A DNA stretch of 54,778 nucleotides. Origin: Deltaproteobacteria bacterium (GTDB lineage: Bacteria; Desulfobacterota; DSM-4660; Desulfatiglandales; Desulfatiglandaceae). The notes under the pieces were generated by a model that saw nothing but the letters and a program-made list of their open reading frames with translations, ran no database searches and was not told where the DNA came from. A program made the position numbers and the translations under genes. The stretch is taken from assembly GCA_021737425.1 (NCBI GenBank), contig JAIPDZ010000002.1, positions 1-54,778 of the forward strand, in the 5' to 3' direction. Below are positions 26,318-35,183 of this stretch, piece by piece (positions within the stretch are counted from its first letter, which is position 1; each line of letters starts with the position of its first letter).

Positions 26318-27166
26318 ATGCCGAAAGAAGTTACCAAACTCATTCACAAATACCTGAGGCATGACAAAAAATTCCCTCATGTGTGGTGCCCCGGATGCGG
26401 CAACGGCATCATATTGGGGGCGTTGATTCGGGCCATTGATGACCTGGGCCTGCAAAAGGATGAGATTGTGCTGGCATCGGGCATCGGATGTTCCGGGAGG
26501 ATGCCGGTGTACGTGGACTTCAATACCCTCCACACCACACACGGACGTGCACTGACCTTTTCTACAGGGATCAAGATGGTCAATCCGGATCTGACCGTCA
26601 TCGCCGTCATGGGGGATGGGGACGCAACGGCCATCGGGGGAAATCATTTTATCCATGCGGCAAGGCGAAATGTGAACCTGACCGCGCTGGTCATCAATAA
26701 TCAGATCTACGGCATGACAGGGGGACAGCATTCACCGGCTACCCCCTATGACGCCCTTTCCACCACATCCCATTACGGCCACATTGAACAGCCGTTCCCC
26801 ATTGCCGAGCTGGCCGTAACAGCCGGGGCCTGTTTTGTGGCCCGGGGAACGGTGTACCATGTGAAGCTCTTGGAATCCCTCATCAAAAAGGCAGTCAAAA
26901 AGCGGGGATTCAGCATCGTGGAGGTCATGTCCAACTGCCACATTCAGTTCGGCAGACGCAACCAACTCGGCGGCCCCGTGGAAATGCTCAAGTGGCTGAG
27001 ATCGCATGCGGTGCGGGTGGATAAGGCCCGGGAGATGTCTGCCCAGGACATGGCAGGCAAATTTACCATCGGGGTCTTGGCGGACCGGGAATACCCCAGC
27101 TATGTGGAGGAATATGAACGGGTCAGAAAAAAGGCCCGAGACTCTGCGCACAAGGAATCCCCATGA
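26318..27166 (+). CDS. korB: 2-oxoglutarate:ferredoxin oxidoreductase beta subunit
   Basis: The TPP diphosphate-binding subunit. It opens with WCPGCGNG (metal/TPP-linked), then SGIGCSGR and the TPP motif GDGDATAIGGNH leading to VINNQIYGMTGGQ. SPATP-like motif (HSPATPYD) follows, as in Kor rather than Por enzymes. At 282 residues it is standard and lacks the extra cysteine cluster of large PFORs, which KorD provides. 40 bases after korA; overlaps korC by 4 bases. Confidence 0.93.
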   Translation: MPKEVTKLIHKYLRHDKKFPHVWCPGCGNGIILGALIRAIDDLGLQKDEIVLASGIGCSGRMPVYVDFNTLHTTHGRALTFSTGIKMVNPDLTVIAVMGDGDATAIGGNHFIHAARRNVNLTALVINNQIYGMTGGQHSPATPYDALSTTSHYGHIEQPFPIAELAVTAGACFVARGTVYHVKLLESLIKKAVKKRGFSIVEVMSNCHIQFGRRNQLGGPVEMLKWLRSHAVRVDKAREMSAQDMAGKFTIGVLADREYPSYVEEYERVRKKARDSAHKESP

Positions 27167-27750
27167 ATGACCATCGATATGAAATCCGTCTGAGCGGATC
27201 CGGCGGCCAGGGGATCATCCTGGCCGCCCTCATCCTGGCTGAAGCAGCAGGGGTCTATGCCAAAAAAGAGGTATGTCAGACCCAGAGTTACGGTCCTGAG
27301 GCCAGGGGGGGGAAAAGCAGGGCCGATGTGGTGATCAGCGATGCGCCCATCGACTACCCCAAAACCAGGGCATTGGACCTCCTGTTGGCCATGAACCAGG
27401 TCTCATGCGACGCCTATTTTCAGGACCTCAAGCCCCATGGCCTGCTCCTGGCAGACAGTATCCTGGTGGAACAGCTTCCCACGGACAGGGCGGTGAGCAT
27501 ACCGTTTAAGGAAATCGCGCTGAACAAAATGGGCAATGAACTGACGGCCAATATGGTGGCCCTGGGTGCACTGGGAACCCTGTCCCAGGCCGTTACAGTG
27601 AAAAGTCTGGAAAAGGCCCTCGCCAACCGGGTTCCCCCCAAGAGCGCGGAGATCAATCTGAAGGCCTTGCGCGAAGGGGCAAAGGCGGCCCGCAAAATCG
27701 ATCTTGACGCCCTCCCGCCCACAGTCACCCCGGACGAAGAAGAGGTGTAA
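27163..27750 (+). CDS. korC: 2-oxoglutarate:ferredoxin oxidoreductase gamma subunit
   Basis: The gamma domain (about 195 residues) with the glycine-rich motif SGSGGQGIILAALILAEAA at 10-28, which binds the CoA/nucleotide portion, and QSYGPEARGGKSRADVVIS. It completes the korDABC set. The ATG overlaps the korB stop (ATGA). The operon ends convergently with the response-regulator gene, 20 bases away; ACCGG/CCGGT (27752-27770) between them may form a weak shared terminator. Confidence 0.93.
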   Translation: MNDHRYEIRLSGSGGQGIILAALILAEAAGVYAKKEVCQTQSYGPEARGGKSRADVVISDAPIDYPKTRALDLLLAMNQVSCDAYFQDLKPHGLLLADSILVEQLPTDRAVSIPFKEIALNKMGNELTANMVALGALGTLSQAVTVKSLEKALANRVPPKSAEINLKALREGAKAARKIDLDALPPTVTPDEEEV

Positions 27751-27770
27751 GACCGGGGCGCGGGGCCGGT

Positions 27771-29141
27771 TTACAGATGGTATTCTTTGATCTTGGAAAT
27801 GAGCATGGGCCGGCTTATCTCCAGTAACTCCGCGGCCTTTGTTCGATTGCCGCCCGTTTTTTGTAAGGCCTTTCGGATAAGGGTCTGTTGCATCTGTTTG
27901 GTAGCCTCCTTGATGGACAGGGTATCTTCCGGATAAATGGAAGGGATATCCCGTTGGGAGGCAACCACCCTGGAGGGCAGTTCCTCCGGGGTGATCCACC
28001 GGTCAGGGGCCAACAGTACGGCCCGTTCCATCACGTTTTCCAGTTCCCTCACATTGCCCGGCCAGGAATAGCCCATGATGATGGACATGGTTTCCGAGGA
28101 AAGCCCCTCCACCGCCTTGTGCAGCTTTTGGTTGAATTGATCGATGAAATACCCGGAGAGAAGGGAGATATCTCCCCGCCGTTCCCTCAACGGCGGGAGA
28201 TGAATGCTCAATACGTTGATCCGGTAATACAAATCCTCCCGAAAGCGCCTTGCCTCCACTTCAGTGCGCAGATCTTTTGCAGTGGCCGCAATCACCCTCA
28301 CGTCGATCTTTTTGGCCCCAAACCCACCCAGAGGGGTGATCTCCTCCTCCTGCAAAACGCGCAGCAGTTTCACCTGCAGCGGGAAGGGAAGTTCACCGAT
28401 CTCGTCTAAAAACAGGGTCCCTCCGTCCGCTTCTTCGAAACGGCCCGGTTTGTCTTTGGCAGCATCGGTAAATGCCCCTTTTTTGTACCCGAAGAGCTCA
28501 CTCTCCAGGAGGTTTTCAGGAATTCCACCACAGTTGATACTCACCATGGGCGCTTTGGACCTGGGTCCGTTGGAGTGGATGGCCTTGGCAATCAATTCCT
28601 TGCCCGTACCGCTCTCCCCGGTGATCAGTACGGTGGTCTTGTGCTCCGCTACCCTTTCCACCAGATCAAACACCCGGACCATGGCCTCACTCCTGGAGAT
28701 AATATTCCCAAAGGACCGACGTTGTTCGATGGCGCCCAACCGGTCTTTCAGATTGACATTCTCTCGCTGGAGCCGTTCCCGTTCTTCGGCCTTTTTCAGG
28801 GTAAGCAGCACCTCATCGGTTTTAAAGGGCTTGGAGATATAATCATAGGCCCCTTCCTTGATGGCCTTCAGGGCTGTTTCCACAGTCCCGTAGGCAGACA
28901 TCATGATATAGGTCTTTTCAGGATATTTTTCCAGGGCCTGTTTAATAAAGGTCATCCCGTCCATTCGGGGCATCCGCAGATCGCAGAGGATATAATCGAA
29001 CTCTTCCCTTTCCATGCGTTCAAGGGCCTCAACGCCGTCTTGGGCCGTCTCCACCTCATATCCGGCCTTCTCCAGCATGATTTTCAGCATATGCCGCATG
29101 TTTTCTTCATCATCGATAATCAACAACCGTTGCCCGGACAT
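27771..29141 (-). CDS. NtrC-family sigma-54-dependent response regulator
   Basis: Receiver domain with phosphorylated Asp54 (CDLRMPRMDG), Ser82 and Lys104; AAA+ domain with Walker A GESGTGKE at about 175-182 and Walker B TLFLDEIGEL; C-terminal Fis-type helix-turn-helix (GGNRTKAAELLEISRPMLI). The sigma-54 contact loop reads GAFTDA (222-227) where GAFTGA is standard. Start ATG at 29141, 6 bases after AGGGGG; an ATG at 29147 overlaps the kinase stop (TAATG). Pairs with the histidine kinase just upstream. The adjacency to prepilin peptidase suggests, but does not prove, control of pili (compare PilR). About 456 residues. Confidence 0.92.
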   Translation of the reverse strand: MSGQRLLIIDDEENMRHMLKIMLEKAGYEVETAQDGVEALERMEREEFDYILCDLRMPRMDGMTFIKQALEKYPEKTYIMMSAYGTVETALKAIKEGAYDYISKPFKTDEVLLTLKKAEERERLQRENVNLKDRLGAIEQRRSFGNIISRSEAMVRVFDLVERVAEHKTTVLITGESGTGKELIAKAIHSNGPRSKAPMVSINCGGIPENLLESELFGYKKGAFTDAAKDKPGRFEEADGGTLFLDEIGELPFPLQVKLLRVLQEEEITPLGGFGAKKIDVRVIAATAKDLRTEVEARRFREDLYYRINVLSIHLPPLRERRGDISLLSGYFIDQFNQKLHKAVEGLSSETMSIIMGYSWPGNVRELENVMERAVLLAPDRWITPEELPSRVVASQRDIPSIYPEDTLSIKEATKQMQQTLIRKALQKTGGNRTKAAELLEISRPMLISKIKEYHL

Positions 29142-29146
29142 ACACA

Positions 29147-30727
29147 TTACCCCCTTGAGGTCTTCCATTGAGCTTCCTCTTCGGCCAGCGGAATGGTGAT
29201 CCGAACCGTGGTGCCTCGGCCCTCTTGGCTTTCCACCTCGATGCTTCCGCTCAGGGCCTCCATGATGGTGTGACAGACACTGAGTCCCAGTCCGGTCCCT
29301 TTTCCCGGGGCCTTGGTGGTAAAAAACGGATCGAATATGGCGTTCATGTCCGTGGAGCGGATTCCCGTGCCGGTGTCTGATAGGGTCAGCACAATGGCCC
29401 CTTTTTGGTTTTGGGTCACCACTTTCAATTGCCTCGGCACGGGTGGGCCCGAACCCTCCTCCCCGGCGGCCAAGGCGTCGGCCGCGTTTATGAGGATGTT
29501 TACCAACACCTGTTTTACTTTGTCGGCATCCGCCCGGATCAGGTCCTGTGTGGCCCGGAACTCCAGATGGATATGGAGGCCTTCCATCAGGGGTTGGGGC
29601 TGCAACATATCCAGGACCTCCTTTATCAATGGATGAAATCTTACCGGTTGAAGTGCATCGGCGGAGGGCCGCGCAAAATCAAGGAGTTCTTTCAAGATCC
29701 GGCTTATGCGGGTCACTTCGGACTCCACACGGTTCAGAAAGTCCGTCTGCTCCTCTCCCTTCAAATCTCCTCCCTTAAGCAACTCCACGTAGCCCAGGAT
29801 GATCCCTATGGGATTGCCGATTTCATGTGCAATTCCAGTGGCGAGACGACCTACGGAAGCCAGCTTTTCCGATCGGATGATTTCATCCTGTGCCTGCTTT
29901 ATCTTCAGATTGGCCGCCTCCAGGGAGGCGATGGTGCTCTGCAGCTGTTGCTTATTCTCTTTTAGCCTCTTGAGCATGCCGTTGAGGGACCGGTAGAGCT
30001 GACCGATTTCGTTCTGGCTGGTACGCTCCTCCAGAAAGAGTTGCCCGTCCGCCTCGAATTGTTCCGTAACCCTTAGCAGCCTGTAGATAGGCCTTACCAC
30101 GGTCCGTGAGAGCAGATAAAGCCCGAAGAAAACCAAAATCAGGGTATTCAGACCAATATATATCAAAATGATCTTTTCAGATTTTCTGAGCTCCTCATAC
30201 ATGGGATGTAAGGACAGGAAGACCGTAACCGCGCCCGCCGGTTTCCCTTTCAGGGCTATGGGCCCGGACACCTGCATGGTTTCGGGCCCAAACCAAATCA
30301 CCCCCCAGGTGCGCCCCGAAAACTCCAAAGACCATTGACCGGTTGTGCGTACTTTTTCAAGGGCCGACTCGACCTCATCCCCCTGAATCCGCCCCATCCC
30401 TGTCTTTAGAACACGGGTATTGTGCGCATCCACCATCAGGAGTCCCTGACAACCAGACCACTGCAACAGACGAAAAACAGGGCCCTGATACCGCTCTTCT
30501 CTTGCCACATCAGAGAGGGGTTTGCCATCCCCCTGCAGGTAATGAGCGGTCCACTGGCCTATGGCCCCAACCATCAAACGGCCCATCTGAAGCCTGGACT
30601 CAGCCAGATCCCGCTCTGCGAGTTTCATCATCACCACATTGATGAGGAGCATGGCAAGGAGGATCAGAATGGTCAAAGCACTCAGGATTCCCGTCCTCAG
30701 ACTGTAAATGGGGAAACGCAAAGCCAC
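29147..30727 (-). CDS. Membrane-bound sensor histidine kinase
   Basis: 526 residues from a GTG at 30727: transmembrane segment at about 10-33, a periplasmic sensor region of about 150 residues, a second membrane segment at 185-207, a HAMP domain, a coiled coil, HisKA with phosphorylated His301 (GIAHEIGNPIG), and a HATPase domain (NAADAL, DTGTGI, GKGTGLGLSV). The periplasmic part (DxxxxxTGM, GRTWGVIWFGPETMQVSGPI) resembles a dCACHE/PAS-like fold; the ligand is unknown. The stop and the regulator's first ATG overlap (TAATG). The start is uncertain: the frame is open to 31084 but that part is a shadow of the prepilin peptidase. Confidence 0.9.
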   Translation of the reverse strand: MALRFPIYSLRTGILSALTILILLAMLLINVVMMKLAERDLAESRLQMGRLMVGAIGQWTAHYLQGDGKPLSDVAREERYQGPVFRLLQWSGCQGLLMVDAHNTRVLKTGMGRIQGDEVESALEKVRTTGQWSLEFSGRTWGVIWFGPETMQVSGPIALKGKPAGAVTVFLSLHPMYEELRKSEKIILIYIGLNTLILVFFGLYLLSRTVVRPIYRLLRVTEQFEADGQLFLEERTSQNEIGQLYRSLNGMLKRLKENKQQLQSTIASLEAANLKIKQAQDEIIRSEKLASVGRLATGIAHEIGNPIGIILGYVELLKGGDLKGEEQTDFLNRVESEVTRISRILKELLDFARPSADALQPVRFHPLIKEVLDMLQPQPLMEGLHIHLEFRATQDLIRADADKVKQVLVNILINAADALAAGEEGSGPPVPRQLKVVTQNQKGAIVLTLSDTGTGIRSTDMNAIFDPFFTTKAPGKGTGLGLSVCHTIMEALSGSIEVESQEGRGTTVRITIPLAEEEAQWKTSRG

Positions 30728-30735
30728 CTCACCAA

Positions 30736-31524
30736 TCAGGAGAACAAACCCAAATACCACCGGGTCAGCTGGTTCCCCCACAGAATTTGGAGCACTGCAG
30801 CGAGGGAGAGAAAGGGCCCGAAGGGGATTCTGGCCCGGTACCCCTTGCCGGCCCAAAGGAGGAAGAGGGTGCCGATCACTGCCCCGGTCAGGGAAGAGAT
30901 GAGCAAAATCAGCGGGAGGGCCCGCCATCCCATCCAGGCACCGATCATGGCCATAAGCTTTATGTCGCCACCTCCGATTCCTTCCCGCCCTGTCAGTTTT
31001 TCGTAGCCATACGCCACCGACAACAGGGCCCCGCCACCGGCTGCACTTCCGATGAGTGAATCCAGCCAGAACCCATGGGCCCAAAACAGCGATACGCCCA
31101 ATCCCATCAAGATTCCAGGCAAGGAAAGGATGTCCGGGATAATCTGATGTTTCAAATCAATAAAGCTGATGGCCACCAGGAGGGCCACAAAGGCCAGCAT
31201 GAAGAGATATTGAAAACTCAACCCGTATCTGATATATAAAAATAGACTCAAAAGACCGGTCAATCCCTCTACCGCAGGGTATTGCCAGGAAATCGGGCGA
31301 CCGCAGTGTCTACACCTGCCTCTTAAAAGGAGGTAGCTCAACAGGGGAATGTTGTCATAAAATCGAATCCGTTTTTCACAGTACGGACAGGAAGAGGGGG
31401 GGGTGATAATCGATTTTTTTTCGGGAATGCGATAGATGCAGACATTCAAAAAGCTCCCGATTGCGAGCCCGAACACTACAGAAAAAACGTCACCGGCCAA
31501 TGGAAGATCCATCATCATCAACAC
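30736..31524 (-). CDS. pilD: Prepilin peptidase / N-methyltransferase
   Basis: Aspartic membrane protease that cleaves type IV prepilins and pseudopilins and methylates the new N-terminus. Has the N-terminal methylase-linked SFLNVCIYRIP and the two CxxC pairs (C46/C49 and C71/C74), plus the catalytic aspartates D123 (AISFIDLKHQIIPD) and D187 (GGGDIKLM). Eight hydrophobic segments, 262 residues. It starts with GTG at 31524, but in-frame ATGs at 31518-31512 are plausible and would leave more room to the divergent gene 16 bases away. It is followed directly by the kinase, 8 bases later. Confidence 0.94.
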   Translation of the reverse strand: MLMMMDLPLAGDVFSVVFGLAIGSFLNVCIYRIPEKKSIITPPSSCPYCEKRIRFYDNIPLLSYLLLRGRCRHCGRPISWQYPAVEGLTGLLSLFLYIRYGLSFQYLFMLAFVALLVAISFIDLKHQIIPDILSLPGILMGLGVSLFWAHGFWLDSLIGSAAGGGALLSVAYGYEKLTGREGIGGGDIKLMAMIGAWMGWRALPLILLISSLTGAVIGTLFLLWAGKGYRARIPFGPFLSLAAVLQILWGNQLTRWYLGLFS

Positions 31525-31539
31525 CTTGAGGAGTTCAAA

Positions 31540-32169
31540 ATGACCAAGACCACCACTTCAAAAGCAGGGAATAAGCCCGTGTTGCTGGCCATCAACCCGG
31601 AAAACCCCCAGCAGCGCCTGATGAATCGCGTCAGCGAGGTGCTGGAGGAGGGCGGGCTTATCGCCTATCCCACTGACACCTTTTACGGCATTGGATGTGA
31701 TCTTCTCAATAAAAAAGGGATTCAGCAGATCTATAAACTCAAGAATCGTCCCCTCAAAAAACCGTTTTCCTTTGTCTGTGACGATCTCAAGGAGATAAGC
31801 CGCTATGCCATTGTTTCCAATTATGCCTACAAGACCATGAAGCGTCTCCTCCCCGGGCCCTACACCTTTATCTTGGAAGGGACCCGGTTGGTGCCCAAGA
31901 TCATGCTCACCAAAAGGAAAACCGTGGGAATCAGAGTGCCCGACAACCCCACGGCATTGGGCATTGTCCGGACATTCGGCAGACCGATCATCAGCACCAG
32001 TGCAGGCTATGACGATCCCTACGAAATAAAGGAAGCGTATGGTCCGTATTTGGATGTTGTAATTGATGGCGGAAGGCTCTATCAGGATGCTTCCAGTGTG
32101 GTCTCATTGATCAATGATAAACCGGAAATCATAAGAGAAGGGAAAGGGGATATCGCTACCTTTCTTTAA
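31540..32169 (+). CDS. YrdC-fold protein, YciO type (paralogue 2 of TsaC)
   Basis: A 209-residue Sua5/YciO/YrdC protein with IAYPTDTFYGIGCDL, KNRPLKKPFSFVC, RLLPGPYTFILEGT, GIRVPDN and PIISTSAGYDDP. The TsaC motif SxNxS is changed to STSAG, as in YciO proteins, which have weak threonylcarbamoyl-AMP synthase activity and an uncertain role. AGGAG precedes the ATG by 6 bases. Its last 14 bases overlap the convergent sppA gene. Whether it backs up the TsaC at 9293 is unknown. Confidence 0.85.
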   Translation: MTKTTTSKAGNKPVLLAINPENPQQRLMNRVSEVLEEGGLIAYPTDTFYGIGCDLLNKKGIQQIYKLKNRPLKKPFSFVCDDLKEISRYAIVSNYAYKTMKRLLPGPYTFILEGTRLVPKIMLTKRKTVGIRVPDNPTALGIVRTFGRPIISTSAGYDDPYEIKEAYGPYLDVVIDGGRLYQDASSVVSLINDKPEIIREGKGDIATFL

Positions 32170-33082
32170 TATCTTGCGGCACAAATCCATTCCATCGGTA
32201 TTGGATTGTCTCTGCAGCCTCGTTGATTTGGGAAAGAAACAATCTGGCTCCTGATCTGAACACCAGATCCCAGAGCGCTGATTTTTTGCCTTCCCCGTGG
32301 ACCAGCGTCGCCTCCCCTTGAATGCCCGCCATCTCTTTGGCCAATTCAACCGTGTCCTGGAAATTCCCCAGTTCATCCACCAGGCCCAGTGCTTTGGCTC
32401 GAGCCCCGGAAAACACCCGCCCGTCCGCGATCTGTTCCACCTTTTCCACGGAAAGGTTTCTGCCCATGGCCACCGCCTCCACAAACTGCTTCTGCAGGTC
32501 CATGATCAATCGATTTAAGATCTCGCGATCTCGGTCAGTCAGTTTCCTGTCCGGAGATCCGATATCTTTAAATTCGCCGCTCTTTAAGATTTCAAGATCA
32601 ACCCCGATCTTTTTCAGAAGCTCTTCCACCCGTACAAACTCCATCAGCACGCCGATACTCCCCGTAATGGTCCCGGGGTTGGCGACAATCTTGTGGGCGG
32701 CGGATGCGATGTAATATCCGCCCGAGGCCCCGACCGCACCCATGGACGCGACCACCTGTTTGTGCGGGAGCATTTTCTGGACTTCCCTGTAGATCTCCTG
32801 GGTGGGACCGATGGATCCTCCCGGGGAGTTTATACGCAGCACAACCGCCTTGATACGCTTGTCTTTTCTGAACTTGACCAGCTGAGAAGTAACCGCGCGG
32901 GAGTCGAGAATGGCGCCGTCTATGGTCACGATGCCGATTTTTTCATGGAAGAACAGGGGAGAAGAAGGTGCCAGAATCTTGAGGGCCGCCACCATGGTGC
33001 CCCCTAATACCAAGGCTATGGCCACCAAAATCACCAGGACCGTAAGTATGGGGTGCTTCCTACCCGCCATTGATAAGGACAC
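32156..33082 (-). CDS. sppA: Signal peptide peptidase SppA, short type
   Basis: Membrane-anchored serine/lysine protease that degrades cleaved signal peptides. One N-terminal membrane segment (about 11-34), then a single ClpP-like domain as in Bacillus SppA (36 kDa form). The catalytic Ser is S120 in GAVGASGGYYIA and the general base is K172 in SGEFKDIGSP. RINSPGGSIG forms the oxyanion strand. 308 residues from a GTG that overlaps the rpsA stop; ATG at 33070 is the alternative. Cotranscribed with rpsA and cmk. Confidence 0.93.
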   Translation of the reverse strand: MSLSMAGRKHPILTVLVILVAIALVLGGTMVAALKILAPSSPLFFHEKIGIVTIDGAILDSRAVTSQLVKFRKDKRIKAVVLRINSPGGSIGPTQEIYREVQKMLPHKQVVASMGAVGASGGYYIASAAHKIVANPGTITGSIGVLMEFVRVEELLKKIGVDLEILKSGEFKDIGSPDRKLTDRDREILNRLIMDLQKQFVEAVAMGRNLSVEKVEQIADGRVFSGARAKALGLVDELGNFQDTVELAKEMAGIQGEATLVHGEGKKSALWDLVFRSGARLFLSQINEAAETIQYRWNGFVPQDIKER

Positions 33083-35103
33083 TATTCGGTTTCAGTTTTT
33101 TCCGAAGAGGCGGTTTCTGATGCGGTTTCTTCATCCTCAGTTCCGGCCCCGGTCTCAGTCTCGGTCCCCTCCTGCTCCTCGGTCTCCTCTGATCCCGTCT
33201 CTTCGGCGGCTGCCTGATTTTCCCAGTTCAACATCTCTTCTCTGAGCAGTTCACCGAGGTTGGAGGTGGCTTCCTGATTGTTGTCGAGATAGCTCTTGAA
33301 AATATCCTTCTCATTGGTTTCATCCAGTTTTCGAATGGAAAGACCAATCTTTTTTTCTTCGCGGGAGACATTGATCACCTTGGATTGAATCACATCATCG
33401 ATCTGGAACTTTGACAGAGGGTTCCCCTTCTTATCCGTTGAGATCTCAGAGATATGTACGAGACCCTCTATTCCTTCCTCAATTTCCAGAAACAAACCGA
33501 AATCGGTGATATTGGTCACCGTACCGGTTACCCGGGTGCCTGGCCGGTACTTGTGGGGTATCTCATCCCAGGGGTCCGGCGCCATCTGTTTGATTCCCAG
33601 GGAAAACCGCTCGTTTTCCTTGTCGATGTTCAATACCACGGCCTGCACTTCCTGCCCTTTTTTGTAGACCTCTGAGGGATGTTTGATCCGTTTTGTCCAA
33701 GACATATCCGAAATATGCACCAGGCCATCGATCCCCTCATCGATCCCTATAAAGGCGCCGAAATCGGTTATGTTCTTTATTTTTCCCTCAATGGTGGTTC
33801 CCACAGGGTATTTTTCCTCAATGACGTCCCAGGGATTGGGCGCTACCTGTTTCATGCCCAAAGAAATGCGCTTTCGGGCCACGTCCATGTTCAATACGAT
33901 GCATTCCACCGTGTCGCCCACGGTCAACATCTGTGAAGGGTGTCTGACCTTCCGGGTCCATGACATCTCAGATACATGGATGAGTCCTTCCACCCCCTCT
34001 TCAACCTCCACGAAGGCCCCGTAATCGGTCAGGCTGACCACGCGCCCGGTGATTTTGGTCCCGATGGGGTAACGCTCTTCCACCTGGGTCCACGGATCCG
34101 GGGTCAGTTGTTTGATGCCCAGGGATACCCGTTCTCTTTCGCGGTCGAAATTGAGGACCTTGACATCGATTTCATCCCCGATCTGGTGCATCTCCGAAGG
34201 GTGGCTCACCCTTCCCCAGGACATATCCGTGATGTGGACAAGCCCGTCAATGCCGCCCAGGTCAATAAACAGCCCGTAATCCGTTATGTTTTTGACCACG
34301 CCGTGCAGTACCGCGCCCTCTTCGATGTGTTCAAGCGTCTCTTCCTTGAGCGCCATACGCTCTGCTTCCAGGATGGCCCTCCTGGAAAGCACGATGTTTC
34401 CTCGACGCTTGTTGTATTTCACAATCTTGAATTCATGCTCGGTACCCACCAGTGCATCCATATCACGCACCGGCCTTAGATCCACTTGCGATCCGGGCAA
34501 AAAGGCCTGAAGTCCGATATCCACGGACAGCCCCCCTTTCACCCTGGAAATGATGGTCCCTTTGACGGTTCCGTCATTTTCATAAATCTCCTTGATCTCA
34601 TCCCAAATCTTGATCTTGGCAGCCTTTTCCTTGGAGAGCCGGATGACGCCTTCGTCATCCTCCCGTCGCTCCAGAAGGACTTCGATCTGGTCTCCCACCT
34701 GGGCAGTCAGGTTCCCCTCTGAATCAATGAATTCATGGATCCGGATCTGCCCCTCAGACTTATACCCGATATCGACCAGGACATATTCCTTGTCTATCTG
34801 AACGATCTCTCCGGTGACCACCTCCCCTTCCTGGATGCTCTTCAGGCTCTCCTCGTAGAGCTGCATGAAATTTTCACGATCCTGGATCTCCTCTTCCGCT
34901 TCTTCTCCCATAGTTTCCGGAGCATCATCAGATGTGTCTTCACCACTCTCAGACGAGGCATCAGGCTGCAACTGGGTCTCCTTTTCAGGCTCCCCCTCGG
35001 TGGTTTCCGGGTTTATAGCCGCCTGTTCATCATCCGGGTTTACAGTCGATGGATCGGGCTCATGGGTCATGTCTTGGGCTGCAAAGTTTGATTCTTTTTC
35101 CAT
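33082..35103 (-). CDS. rpsA: 30S ribosomal protein S1 with acidic extensions at both ends
   Basis: 673 residues: an acidic, low-complexity N-terminal extension (about 1-78), then six S1 OB-fold repeats (about 88-160, 175-240, 255-330, 345-415, 430-500, 515-590) and an acidic Glu/Thr-rich tail of about 45 residues. E. coli S1 has 557 residues. S1 unfolds mRNA on the 30S subunit. Typical repeat motifs such as GLVHISDMSW and GAFIGIDEGIDGLVH recur. The 80-base, A/T-rich leader before the ATG is the kind of sequence through which S1 represses its own synthesis. cmk lies directly upstream. Confidence 0.95.
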   Translation of the reverse strand: MEKESNFAAQDMTHEPDPSTVNPDDEQAAINPETTEGEPEKETQLQPDASSESGEDTSDDAPETMGEEAEEEIQDRENFMQLYEESLKSIQEGEVVTGEIVQIDKEYVLVDIGYKSEGQIRIHEFIDSEGNLTAQVGDQIEVLLERREDDEGVIRLSKEKAAKIKIWDEIKEIYENDGTVKGTIISRVKGGLSVDIGLQAFLPGSQVDLRPVRDMDALVGTEHEFKIVKYNKRRGNIVLSRRAILEAERMALKEETLEHIEEGAVLHGVVKNITDYGLFIDLGGIDGLVHITDMSWGRVSHPSEMHQIGDEIDVKVLNFDRERERVSLGIKQLTPDPWTQVEERYPIGTKITGRVVSLTDYGAFVEVEEGVEGLIHVSEMSWTRKVRHPSQMLTVGDTVECIVLNMDVARKRISLGMKQVAPNPWDVIEEKYPVGTTIEGKIKNITDFGAFIGIDEGIDGLVHISDMSWTKRIKHPSEVYKKGQEVQAVVLNIDKENERFSLGIKQMAPDPWDEIPHKYRPGTRVTGTVTNITDFGLFLEIEEGIEGLVHISEISTDKKGNPLSKFQIDDVIQSKVINVSREEKKIGLSIRKLDETNEKDIFKSYLDNNQEATSNLGELLREEMLNWENQAAAEETGSEETEEQEGTETETGAGTEDEETASETASSEKTETE

Positions 35104-35183
35104 TCAGTTAGATACCCCCTACGTATTTTTACCAGTCAACAAATCACTTAAAGTTTTCAATTTATCAAAACCCAGGTTGAATA

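Noticed and set aside
30728-31084. 119-residue N-terminal extension of the histidine kinase
   Set aside because: It is the shadow of the prepilin peptidase gene on the same strand and has the composition of a non-coding frame.
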